Positions 9,527 through 17,756 of a stretch of 64,000 bases of DNA are shown here, in pieces. Position numbers and translations under genes: made by a program. How positions within the stretch are numbered: the stretch's first letter is position 1; every line of letters begins with the position of its first letter. The stretch is from Sphingobium xanthum (GTDB lineage: Bacteria; Pseudomonadota; Alphaproteobacteria; Sphingomonadales; Sphingomonadaceae): contig NZ_JAHKKS010000013.1 of NCBI RefSeq assembly GCF_019737615.1, forward strand, positions 1 to 64,000, in the 5' to 3' direction. Under the pieces are notes generated by a model. It did not search any database and was not told where the DNA came from. It saw only the letters and a list, made by a program, of their open reading frames with translations.

Positions 9527-9979
9527 TCAAAACATCGTGTTCTCGTTCATCGAGGTTTCGGGCACGGGCTGGACGACATCCCAATGTTCGACGACCTTGC
9601 AGTCCGCCACTCGCACGATGTCGATGATGGCCATCCCGCGGTCGGCCTGGGAAAAGCGCCCATGCGAATGGACAGCGACCAGATTGCCTTCTGCGATGAT
9701 CCTTTTGATCGAATAATCGATGCCCGGATTGGCGGTGAAGAACGGTTCGAGGAATGCGATCGCCGCGTCCCGGCCGTTGGGCGCCATGGGATTGTGCTGA
9801 ATATAAGCGGGTGAAACCCACGTCTCGAACGCCCGCCGAACCTGCTTTTGCACGTAGAAGGTGTCGAAGAACTGTTCGACGATCTGCCGTGGGGTGTATT
9901 GGCAGGATTGGGCGTGAGCAGCGCCTGGCAATGCACCAATTCCAACCGCAGCGGCGACCAAAAGAAGCATTTTTTTCAT
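9527..9979 (-). CDS. Exported SnoaL-like (NTF2-fold) protein
   Basis: A 150-residue protein with a signal peptide (MKKMLLLVAAAVGIGALPGAAHA) and a SnoaL/NTF2-like fold. The fold is suggested by an N-terminal helix IVEQFFDTFYVQK, then YIQHNPMAPNGRDAAIAFLEPFF and the strands NLVAVHSHGRF and IIDIVRVADCKVVEHWDVVQ. Members of this family with the HNP...G motif are often predicted SnoaL-type cyclases or isomerases, but many have no known activity. The AAGGA ribosome binding site supports the start at 9979. The likely partner is the HxlR gene 198 bases downstream. Confidence 0.8.
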   Translation of the reverse strand: MKKMLLLVAAAVGIGALPGAAHAQSCQYTPRQIVEQFFDTFYVQKQVRRAFETWVSPAYIQHNPMAPNGRDAAIAFLEPFFTANPGIDYSIKRIIAEGNLVAVHSHGRFSQADRGMAIIDIVRVADCKVVEHWDVVQPVPETSMNENTMF

Positions 9980-10422
9980 GTGATTATCCTTCACTTGCAT
10001 GGATGTCGTTTTGAACAGCCAGCGGTGCCGCAGCCAGATATCGGCCAGTTCCGCGAGAGCCACGGCAGGGCGCCTGAGCAGCCATTCGACTATTTTTGAC
10101 GCGGGCAGACCCCTATTGCAGAACCTCAAAATTTCCCATCAATATTCCAATATTTTAAATATAATTCCGATATCTTCGATATAAATTAATGACTTATTCC
10201 AAATATATTACCAATATTATTTGATATAACTGTCCGAAACATATAGCAATGATGGACTTTATTTTTACCAGGTGACGCCCATGTAACCTTGCCTGTTCGA
10301 CCAAACATTAAGGTTACACGGTTGTGCCTCCTTGCAAGACCTCGATCATCGCGCAATTTACCTGCCGTCTAACGAGTCACGTAGCGCCATCTAAAGGCAC
10401 GCGGACAGGGGGAGGATTGCAG
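9980..10422. other. Long intergenic region with AT-rich island and inverted repeat
   Basis: No gene seen. The middle (10130-10260) is strikingly AT-rich for this genome, with repeated AATATT, ATATAAT and GATATC-type words. A perfect 9-bp inverted repeat follows at 10282-10318. The region must carry the promoters of the SnoaL-like gene (leftward) and the TonB receptor (rightward). The AT island may be a silencer, a foreign insert or a junction scar. Confidence 0.6.
10282..10318. repeat. Perfect 9-bp inverted repeat upstream of TonB receptor
   Basis: TGTAACCTT at 10282-10290 is mirrored by AAGGTTACA at 10310-10318, with 19 bases between. It sits about 105 bases before the receptor start. It could be two half-operators for a regulator not encoded beside it, or a stem-loop in a leader. 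No adjacent dedicated regulator is present. Confidence 0.55.
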
Positions 10423-12918
10423 ATGAAGAAGATACGCAGGAATGCGCGGGCAACGTCGTGGTCGGCATTGGCATTATGCCTTGCCTGGGCCGCGACACCG
10501 GTCGCGGCCCAGGATACGGGCACCCAAGGGCAGCAGGCGGATAGCGCGCCCAACAACGATGAGATCATTGTTACTGCGCAATATCGCGGGCAAAGGCTGC
10601 AGGACACCCCGATCGCGATTACCGCAGTCACGGGGGAGCAACTGGATGCGCGCGGCCAGACCAGCGTGTATCAAGTCGCCGCGCAGGCGCCCAACGTGAC
10701 ACTCGCGCCAGCTGGCGCTGCCGGTGGGCCGTCGCTGATCGGCTACATCCGCGGCGTGGGACAGGGCAATCTCAATCCATCCTTCGAACCCGGCGTCGGC
10801 CTGTATGTCGATGATGTCTATTATTCGACGCTGGTCGGCTCTGTTCTCGACCTGCTCGATCTCGATCGCGTCGAGGTGCTGCGCGGTCCCCAAGGCACGC
10901 TTGCCGGGAAGAATTCCATCGGCGGGGCGATCAAGCTGTTCTCGCGCAAGCCGGTGGGCGACGGCAGCGGCTCGGTCGAAGCTGGATATGGTTCCTATTC
11001 GGCGATGATGTTTCGCGGTTCGGCCGATTTCGCCTTGGCCGATCGGCTGTTCGCCCGCGTTTCAGCAGCAGCCAGCAAGAGCGACGGCTATGTGGAGCGG
11101 GTCGATTATGCCTGCACGCATCCGGGTTCGAATGTACCCAGTTTCGTCAATGGAACGGATTGCTCGCTTGGCAGCGAAGGCGGCACGCGGCATATCGGCG
11201 GACGATTGGCGCTGCGCTGGGTTCCCTCGGACGCCTTTGAACTCAACCTCTCGGCCGACTATGTCGATCAGCAGGATGAGCCGCCCGCCAACACGCTGAT
11301 CGCGGTTGCCAACAGCGCGCTTTCGGTCGGGATCGATACGGACAACAACGTCAATACCGGGGAAATCGGTTCGTTCTTCGGCCTGTTCCCCTATCTGAGC
11401 GGCTATGATGTGTCCTGGAATGCCCCCGGCGCGCTCGGAGCCTGTCGTTTCATCACCGCTGGTCCGCGCAGCTGCGATCCGGCCAGCCCCAATAATCCCT
11501 ACATGAATTATTCCACCTACATGGACCCGCGCGTGGCCGGCACCGGGGGGCTGGGCGCCAGCGGCTATACGCCCTTTATGGCGAAGCCGCAGCAGACGCT
11601 GGAATCCTATGGCTTTTCCGCAGCCGCCGAACTGCGCCTTAGCGATACTCTGTCCCTGAAGTCGATCACGGCCTATCGGCACTATACCAGCAATTTCTCC
11701 GACGATGCCGACGGCTCACCGTTGCCCGGCGACATCCTCGTGCAGGACTATGCCCACCGACAGTTCAGCCAGGAGCTGCGATTGGGCGGAAGTGCGGGCA
11801 CATTGCTCGACTACACGATCGGCGGGTTCTACTTCGACCAGAAGACGGACACCGTTTCCAGAGTCGATCTGCCGGGAGCCGGCATCGACTTCACGTCCGG
11901 CCCGGACAGCATCCCGGCGACGACCTGGGCGCTGTTCGCGCACGGCGAATGGCATCTGGCCGACAAGCTCGATGTCACGCTCGGCGTCCGCTATACGCAC
12001 GACAGCAAGGACTATAGGTTCGGTCGCAGCAACCCCGATGGCAGCCCGGTTTGCACCGGCGGCTATAATTGCTCGCTCATCGGCCTCAACGGCCAGACCG
12101 CACGGTTCGAGGACGAGCATATCGATTACCGGGCGGTACTCAGCTACAAATGGTCGTCCTCGTTCATGACCTACGCGCAGGTGTCCACCGGCATCAAGGG
12201 CGGTGGGATCAATCCCACGCCCTATTATGTCGCGCAGATTCTGCCCTTCGGTCCCGAAACCCAGACCGCTTTCGAAGCCGGCTTCAAGTCCCAGGCGTTC
12301 GATCGCAAACTGAGATTGAACGCCGCATTATTCTATAGTCGCTATAGGGATATCCAGCTGGGCCTGCTCGAATGCAGCGCGCAGGCCGGAGCAGGCTTCG
12401 GTTTCCCGTGTCTGCTGACGGCCAATGCCGGTAGTGCGAACGTCAAGGGTTTCGAGCTGGAAGCGACACTTCAGCCGGATTCCCACCTCAGCATCGACGG
12501 TTCGCTCAGCTATCTCGATTTTGCCTATCGCGCTGTCGATCCCCTCTCGGGCATCCCGATTTCGGCGGTTACGCCTTTCACCCCGGAATGGAAGGCAAGC
12601 GCCGGCATTCAGTATCGCTTCGATCTTCCCGGTGCGGGATCGCTGACGCCGCGGCTCGACATGGACTATCAGTCCGCAGTGTTCACGAACGCCATCAACA
12701 CCCCGCTTTCAAGGATTGATGGCCGAGTCCTGCTGAATGGGCAGATCACATGGCGATCCGAGGCCGACGATTGGCAGATCAGCCTGGAGGTGCGCAATAT
12801 CGCCAACAAGCTGTATTATCTCACCATCTCCGATTTCACCGGTATCGGCAATGGCTACGCCTCTGGCCAGCCGGCCATGCCGCGAACCTGGCAGCTAAGG
12901 GTCAAGAAATCGTTCTGA
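10423..12918 (+). CDS. TonB-dependent outer-membrane receptor
   Basis: An 831-residue receptor starting at ATG 10423 (GGGGGAGGATTGCAG ribosome binding site). The frame is open 99 bases further up from a GTG, but that lacks a signal peptide. The signal peptide ends VAAQD, then DEIIVTAQYRGQ acts as TonB box. The plug carries VEVLRGPQGTLAGKNSIGGAIKL and the C-terminus is LRVKKSF with the terminal phenylalanine. It has two loop cysteine pairs (for example DYACTHPGSN and NGTDCSL), likely extracellular disulfides. An SGNH hydrolase follows, suggesting a substrate-processing pair. Confidence 0.93.
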   Translation: MKKIRRNARATSWSALALCLAWAATPVAAQDTGTQGQQADSAPNNDEIIVTAQYRGQRLQDTPIAITAVTGEQLDARGQTSVYQVAAQAPNVTLAPAGAAGGPSLIGYIRGVGQGNLNPSFEPGVGLYVDDVYYSTLVGSVLDLLDLDRVEVLRGPQGTLAGKNSIGGAIKLFSRKPVGDGSGSVEAGYGSYSAMMFRGSADFALADRLFARVSAAASKSDGYVERVDYACTHPGSNVPSFVNGTDCSLGSEGGTRHIGGRLALRWVPSDAFELNLSADYVDQQDEPPANTLIAVANSALSVGIDTDNNVNTGEIGSFFGLFPYLSGYDVSWNAPGALGACRFITAGPRSCDPASPNNPYMNYSTYMDPRVAGTGGLGASGYTPFMAKPQQTLESYGFSAAAELRLSDTLSLKSITAYRHYTSNFSDDADGSPLPGDILVQDYAHRQFSQELRLGGSAGTLLDYTIGGFYFDQKTDTVSRVDLPGAGIDFTSGPDSIPATTWALFAHGEWHLADKLDVTLGVRYTHDSKDYRFGRSNPDGSPVCTGGYNCSLIGLNGQTARFEDEHIDYRAVLSYKWSSSFMTYAQVSTGIKGGGINPTPYYVAQILPFGPETQTAFEAGFKSQAFDRKLRLNAALFYSRYRDIQLGLLECSAQAGAGFGFPCLLTANAGSANVKGFELEATLQPDSHLSIDGSLSYLDFAYRAVDPLSGIPISAVTPFTPEWKASAGIQYRFDLPGAGSLTPRLDMDYQSAVFTNAINTPLSRIDGRVLLNGQITWRSEADDWQISLEVRNIANKLYYLTISDFTGIGNGYASGQPAMPRTWQLRVKKSF

Positions 12919-13038
12919 CAGATTTGGAACGATCGGCGCGGCCCACCGTCTCTCTTCCGGCCGCGCCGAATATCTGCGCTTATCGTCGGGACGACATGCG
13001 TCCCAGCCTCGCCGCAATCCGAACGACCGGAGCGCCTC

Positions 13039-14319
13039 ATGAATGCATCACGTCGCATGCCGTCCAGGCTGGTTGGCACGCTCGCCTGCCTCGTCTCCCT
13101 TGTTCCTTCTCCATCGGAAGCGCGGCCGGCCGTAAGGCAATGGGTGACCGGTTGGAGCGCCGCGCCGCAGCCTCCCCTCGCGGCGGGCGGACCTCTGCCG
13201 GCAAGCCCGTCGTTCGGTGATCAGACCGTTGTCCAGATCGTAAGACTCGCCGCGCCGGGCGCGCGCATCCGATTGCGGCTCACCAACGCATTTGGCACAA
13301 ACCCGCTTGCGATTGGCCGGGTTACGGTTGGCGTTGCGACAGCGGACGGAGCGTTCGTCTCAGGCACGGAACGGACGGTGACCTTTTCCGGGCTAGACCA
13401 GATGTCGGTGCCGGCCGGCACACCGCTGGTGAGCGATCCGATCGAACTGGCGGCCGACGCAGGAACCCTTATCGGAATTCGCATCCATCTGCCTGAAGCG
13501 ACCGGGCCTTGCACCTGCCACATGACGGCACTTCAGGGCGGCTGGGTATTGGCGGGCAATCGGACCACGTCCGTCAGCGCTCCCGGCATGGCGGCGAACC
13601 TTTCCGGCGGGCGGGCGTTCATTGCCGCGGTCGATGTCGAAGCACCGCGCTCGGGCGCAACCATTGCAGTTCTGGGCGATTCACTCGCGGACGGGATGGG
13701 ATCGAGCGAGAATGCAAATCATCGCTGGCCGGATTTCCTGTCCCAACGCCTGAGCTCGAGGGGCGGAGCGGTGCGTGGGATAGCCAATCTCGGAATTTCC
13801 GGAAATCGCCTGCTTGCCCCGGGCGCGGGTGAAAGTGCTCTAGCCCGTTTTGACCGAGATGTGCTTTCACAGCCCGGCGTGCGCTATCTGGTGGTGTCGA
13901 TCGGCATCAACGACATCGGCGCTTCCCAGCTTGGCAAGAAGAGCGGGCCGATCGTCGATCTCTTGCGCTCGATGTTTCCCGATGCGGGGGCGATCAACCC
14001 GGAAACGCTCATCGCCGGCTATCGCCAATTGATCGCCCGCGCTCATGCCAGGGGGATCATGGTCTACGGAGCCACTTTGACCCCATTCGGCGGGGCGATC
14101 CTGCATACGCCCGCTGCCGAAGAGATGAGGCAGGCAGTCAACAGCTGGATCCGCACGAGCAACGAATTCGATGCCGTCATCGACTTTGACGCGGTCTGGC
14201 GAGATCCCGCACAACACGCATTCATCCGCGAAGAATATCAGAGCGGAGACATGCTGCACGGGAATGACGCGGGCTATCGCGTTTTGGCAGAATCGATCGA
14301 TCTTGAACTTTTCGAATGA
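13039..14319 (+). CDS. Exported SGNH/GDSL hydrolase
   Basis: A 426-residue enzyme with an N-terminal leader (GTLACLVSLVPSPSEA) and a beta-rich accessory region (about 30-200) before the SGNH domain. Block I is VLGDSLADG with the catalytic Ser near 215. Block II is NLGISGNR, block III is GINDI, and block V is DMLHGNDAGYR with Asp 404 and His 407. This is the arrangement of secreted acyl- or carbohydrate-esterases of the lysophospholipase L1-like group. It lies 120 bases after the TonB receptor in the same direction, so the two probably handle the same ester-bearing compound. Confidence 0.88.
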   Translation: MNASRRMPSRLVGTLACLVSLVPSPSEARPAVRQWVTGWSAAPQPPLAAGGPLPASPSFGDQTVVQIVRLAAPGARIRLRLTNAFGTNPLAIGRVTVGVATADGAFVSGTERTVTFSGLDQMSVPAGTPLVSDPIELAADAGTLIGIRIHLPEATGPCTCHMTALQGGWVLAGNRTTSVSAPGMAANLSGGRAFIAAVDVEAPRSGATIAVLGDSLADGMGSSENANHRWPDFLSQRLSSRGGAVRGIANLGISGNRLLAPGAGESALARFDRDVLSQPGVRYLVVSIGINDIGASQLGKKSGPIVDLLRSMFPDAGAINPETLIAGYRQLIARAHARGIMVYGATLTPFGGAILHTPAAEEMRQAVNSWIRTSNEFDAVIDFDAVWRDPAQHAFIREEYQSGDMLHGNDAGYRVLAESIDLELFE

Positions 14320-14687
14320 AGCAGGATCGGCATCGCGGCGGACATCATCTCGTGGCGCCATTTGTAGGTCGTCTTGGCAATGCACGGCATCACATTCGCC
14401 TCCGCGTTGTGGCGCGTTCGCTAGTGCCAGTCAGGAAATGCATTCTTCCCTGAGTGGTATTCGCTGCAATGACTATTGTAGTTGATACGCATGGCTGATG
14501 GCTGGAGATCACTATCGAGCATGACGGACGTCGCCACCGCGTGTTGGCATCTCAGCTGGTGCATCGACCTATGCAGCCGTCCCATGACTGATGAACGACT
14601 AACGGCCTTCGGGAAGCTCGATCACGACCTCGGACGTCCGAAATAGAGGGCAAAGTCATTCCCCATCCGTCCATCCGGTTCGGCATC
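14320..14687. other. Intergenic stretch, nothing recognised
   Basis: No gene with a credible start, ribosome binding site or family pattern is visible on either strand. It separates the SGNH hydrolase from the convergently oriented histidine kinase gene, so terminators for both are expected here. No strong stem with a T-tract was seen. Confidence 0.5.
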
Positions 14688-15755
14688 TCAGTTACGCCGA
14701 CGGATTTCCATGCAGAAGCAGGCACCGCCATTGATCGTTTCATAGGTCGCGTCACCGCCATGGGCCTGGGCGATCACGCGAACGACCGACAGGCCAAGGC
14801 CACTGCCCTTCGCGCTGTCACCTTGTTCCATGTAGCGCCGGAACGGTTCGAAGGCATGCCGGGCGAAGTCTGGGGACAGGCCCGGGCCGCGATCGGTGAC
14901 GCTGAGGCGAACATGCCGCTCGTCGATCTGGAGCGCCACGTCGATGTGCGCGGGTCTCGCGTGGCGCCGCGCATTGTCGAGCAGGGCGATCAGCGCCTGG
15001 TGCACGCGCGCCGTGTCAACCTCGCACAAGCCCTTGTCGAGCCGCGTCGTAACCGCGAAGCCGGCAGCTTCGAGACCAGGTTGCATGAGGCGGACGACAG
15101 CCTCGACCTCCTCAGACAACTCCACCGACCGGAACCGCATCTCCATGCGCCCGCCTTCGAGCAGGCTGACGGTGCGCAGATCCTCAATGAGGCGCGCCAG
15201 CGCATCGACCTGTGCCACGAGGGAGCGGAACAGCGTCGGATCCGGCTTGAACACGCCGTCGGCAAGTCCCTGCAGACGGCCGCTCAGGATCGTCACCGGC
15301 GTGCGAAGTTCGTGCGCGATGCTTGCGTTCCAGCGTGTCAGCGCTTCGGATGCGCGCTCGAGGCGATCGGCCAGATGATTGAAGTCCTCGACCAGCATGG
15401 TCGCTTCGGACGTGGCGCGATCCCCGGTTTCCGCGCGCGCCGCAAGGTCGCCAGCAACGATGCTGCGCGCACTCTGCGCGACCGAGACGAGCGGTTGCAC
15501 CATTCGCCGGGCAACGCGCGTCGAGACGAACATGGCGATGCCGACTGCGGAAATGCACAGCACCACGATCATGATCCACTCGATGCCGCGTGGCAGCCAT
15601 TGATCGGTGAGCGGGAACAGCAGCTCGGGCGCGAGCCGGATCACCACGCCATAGAAGATATAGAGGCCCGTGATCGCGACGAGGACGGACGCAACCGTGG
15701 CGATCACCGTGGACAGGATGATCTCGCGGCCAAGCCCGCCGGACGGACGCTTCAC
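14688..15755 (-). CDS. Sensor histidine kinase of an efflux-pump two-component system (AdeS/BaeS-like)
   Basis: A 355-residue membrane kinase. Two transmembrane helices (about 12-36 and 58-78) flank a short periplasmic loop, and a HAMP region follows with VARRMVQPLVSVAQSARSI. The H-box is SIAHELRTPV with phospho-acceptor His 148. The N-box is ALLDNARRHA, and the G-boxes are DRGPGLS and GSGLGLSVVR. Its start overlaps the stop of the response-regulator gene by four bases. The pair is divergent from a complete RND pump, the same order as adeS-adeR/adeABC, so it most likely senses envelope stress or a pump substrate. Confidence 0.9.
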   Translation of the reverse strand: MKRPSGGLGREIILSTVIATVASVLVAITGLYIFYGVVIRLAPELLFPLTDQWLPRGIEWIMIVVLCISAVGIAMFVSTRVARRMVQPLVSVAQSARSIVAGDLAARAETGDRATSEATMLVEDFNHLADRLERASEALTRWNASIAHELRTPVTILSGRLQGLADGVFKPDPTLFRSLVAQVDALARLIEDLRTVSLLEGGRMEMRFRSVELSEEVEAVVRLMQPGLEAAGFAVTTRLDKGLCEVDTARVHQALIALLDNARRHARPAHIDVALQIDERHVRLSVTDRGPGLSPDFARHAFEPFRRYMEQGDSAKGSGLGLSVVRVIAQAHGGDATYETINGGACFCMEIRRRN

Positions 15756-16453
15756 GAGAGATCCGCCAGCCGGAAGCCGACGCCGCGCACATTGTTGACG
15801 AAGCCGGGCGCGCCGGCATCTTCGAGCTTGCGGCGCAGCTTGCTCAAATGGGTGTCCACGGTCCGATCCAGCGCGTCGCCGCCCGGAAGGCAGGCGTCGA
15901 CCAGTTCGCCGCGCGAAAAGGCCCGGCGCGGCGCCCGCACCATATGGGCGAGAATGCGAAACTCGGTGAGCGTGAGCGGCAAGGTCGTGCGATCAGGCTC
16001 GGCGCCCGCAACCACACTCGCCACATGGCTTTCCAGATCGACCTCGATCGGCCCGACCCGCAGGATGGAGCCATGGCTGTTGCCGGCCCGGCGCAGCACG
16101 GCACGGGCGCGCGCCGCCACTTCCACCGCGTTGAACGGCTTCACCACATAATCGTCCGCGCCGATGCGCAGCGCCTGCAGCTTGTCGATATCCTGATCCA
16201 GCGCCGTCAGCATGATGACCGGCGTATCGCCGCGCCGGCGCAACTCGGCCAGCACTTCCCAACCGTCGACGCGCGGCATCTGCACGTCGAGCATGACGAG
16301 ATCGGGCTTGAGCGCCAGATGCAGGTCGAGTGCCGCGCGCCCGTCCGACGCGCGAACGGTGCGAAATCCCTCGCGCTCCAGATAGGCGGCGATCACGTCT
16401 GCGATCTCCGGTTCATCTTCCGCGACCAAAATCAGAGCATTGTTGGAATTCAT
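15752..16453 (-). CDS. OmpR/PhoB-family response regulator (AdeR/BaeR-like)
   Basis: 233 residues. The receiver domain has the acidic pair EDE at 12-14, phospho-acceptor Asp 56 in LVMLDVQMP and the lysine in YVVKPF. The C-terminal winged helix (about 130-230) has LTLTEFRILAHMVRAPRRAFSRGEL and VDTHLSKLRRKL. ATG 16453 begins the canonical receiver strand; the frame is open upstream, but that would cover the repeats used as binding sites. It is the first gene of the regulator operon, facing away from the RND genes, and probably activates the pump through two direct repeats at 16516-16552. Confidence 0.92.
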   Translation of the reverse strand: MNSNNALILVAEDEPEIADVIAAYLEREGFRTVRASDGRAALDLHLALKPDLVMLDVQMPRVDGWEVLAELRRRGDTPVIMLTALDQDIDKLQALRIGADDYVVKPFNAVEVAARARAVLRRAGNSHGSILRVGPIEVDLESHVASVVAGAEPDRTTLPLTLTEFRILAHMVRAPRRAFSRGELVDACLPGGDALDRTVDTHLSKLRRKLEDAGAPGFVNNVRGVGFRLADLS

Positions 16454-16515
16454 GACCCGTGGCTTTCCATCTCGGCTATCTAGCGCGAGACGGCAGCGTG
16501 GCGCCATGCATCTCC

Positions 16516-16552
16516 ACACTCGCTCAACAAAACGCCGACACTCGTTCGACAA
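16516..16552. promoter_or_regulatory. Two tandem direct repeats, likely response-regulator binding site
   Basis: ACACTCGCTCAACAA (16516-16530) and ACACTCGTTCGACAA (16538-16552) match at 13 of 15 bases with a 22-bp period, two helical turns, so both copies lie on one DNA face. This is the normal layout for OmpR/PhoB-type regulators. It lies between the response regulator and the pump operon, 44 bases before the pump start. Confidence 0.7.
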
Positions 16553-16595
16553 TGCTCATCCAGAGGCCGTGTCGACAGGAAGCTCTGAGCCACAC

Positions 16596-17744
16596 ATGAT
16601 AGCACATACCCTCCCCGGGCGCCCTTACGCCCTGCTCGTCATGGCAGCGGCCCTGGCGCTTTCTGCCTGCTCCGGAGACGCACCGCCCCCCGCGCCTCCG
16701 CCGCCAGACGTGTCGGTCGTCAAGGTTGCCCCCAGCCCGATGGCCGTGGCGGACGAACTGCCGGGCCGGGTCGTCGCCTTCCGCGTGGCCGAGATACGGC
16801 CGCAAGTGAGCGGCGTGATCCAGCGCCGGCTGTTCGAGCAGGGCAGCAAAGTCCGTGCCGGACAGGCGCTCTTCCAGATCAACCCCGCCCCGTTCGCCGC
16901 CGATACCAACAGCGCGGCCGCGACCGTGCAGCGCGCACAGGCCGCGCTCGCCCGCGCCAGCCTGCAGGAAAGGCGCCTGGCCCCGCTGGTGAAGGCCGAC
17001 GCGGTGAGCGGTCAGGATTATGACGATGCCGTCGCCGCGCGCGATCAGGCAGCCGCCGACCTCGCGATGAGCCGCGCCGAGCTGGCGCGCCGCCGGGTCG
17101 ATCTCGGCTTCGCGACGGTGCGCTCGCCGATCAGCGGTCGCATCGATCAGGCGGTCTTCACCGAAGGTGCGCTCGCCAGCATGACCGGCGAGCAACCGCT
17201 CGCCACCGTCCAGCAGATTGACCGCGTCTATGTCGACGTGCGTCAGCCGGCCGCCCGCCTCGAAATGCTGCGCGAGGCGGCGCGTGCCGGCACGGTCGAT
17301 CAGGGCGCGCCGGTCGACATCGTTTCCAGCGACGGCCGTACCTTGCCGGTCAAGGGACGGCTGCTCTTCTCCGGCATCAGCGTCGACCCCAGCACCGGCG
17401 AGGTGATCGCCCGCGTCGAGGTGCCCAATCAGGATCGCGCGCTGCTGCCCGGCATGTTCGTGCGGGCGCGCCTGCCGCGCCTCGCCATTCCCGATGCCCT
17501 GACCGTGCCCGAGCAGGCCGTGCAGCGCGATCCGGCCGGCAAGGCCAGCGTCAGCGTCGTCGGCAAGGACGGCAAGGTCTCGCCCCGGCCCATCCAGACC
17601 GGCGACACGCGCGACGGCAAGGTCATCGTGACCGGCGGCCTCAAGCCGGGCGAGACGGTGATCGTCGAAGGGCAGGACCGCGTCCAGCCCGGCGCGGTCG
17701 TCAAGCCGCAACCCTGGCGCGGCGCCGCGCCGGCGCAACGCTGA
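16596..17744 (+). CDS. RND efflux periplasmic adaptor (membrane fusion lipoprotein)
   Basis: A 382-residue adaptor. The lipoprotein signal has the lipobox ALSACSGD, so it is anchored to the inner membrane by a lipidated cysteine near residue 25. A proline-rich tether follows. The biotinyl-lipoyl-like domain halves are EIRPQVSGVIQRRLFEQGSKVRAGQALFQI (split in the chain) and VRSPISGRIDQAVFTEGA, around an alpha-hairpin with QAALARASLQERRLAPL. ATG 16596 begins the signal; the frame is open to 16440 but without a signal. It is first in a three-gene pump operon, 12 bases before the RND permease. Confidence 0.92.
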   Translation: MIAHTLPGRPYALLVMAAALALSACSGDAPPPAPPPPDVSVVKVAPSPMAVADELPGRVVAFRVAEIRPQVSGVIQRRLFEQGSKVRAGQALFQINPAPFAADTNSAAATVQRAQAALARASLQERRLAPLVKADAVSGQDYDDAVAARDQAAADLAMSRAELARRRVDLGFATVRSPISGRIDQAVFTEGALASMTGEQPLATVQQIDRVYVDVRQPAARLEMLREAARAGTVDQGAPVDIVSSDGRTLPVKGRLLFSGISVDPSTGEVIARVEVPNQDRALLPGMFVRARLPRLAIPDALTVPEQAVQRDPAGKASVSVVGKDGKVSPRPIQTGDTRDGKVIVTGGLKPGETVIVEGQDRVQPGAVVKPQPWRGAAPAQR

Positions 17745-17756
17745 GCGGCGACACCC

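Noticed and set aside
10282-10318. SigF-type promoter at the TGTAACCTT/AAGGTTACA repeat
   Set aside because: GTAACC is present in both directions, but no CGAA lies 15-16 bases after it on either strand, so it is described only as an inverted repeat.
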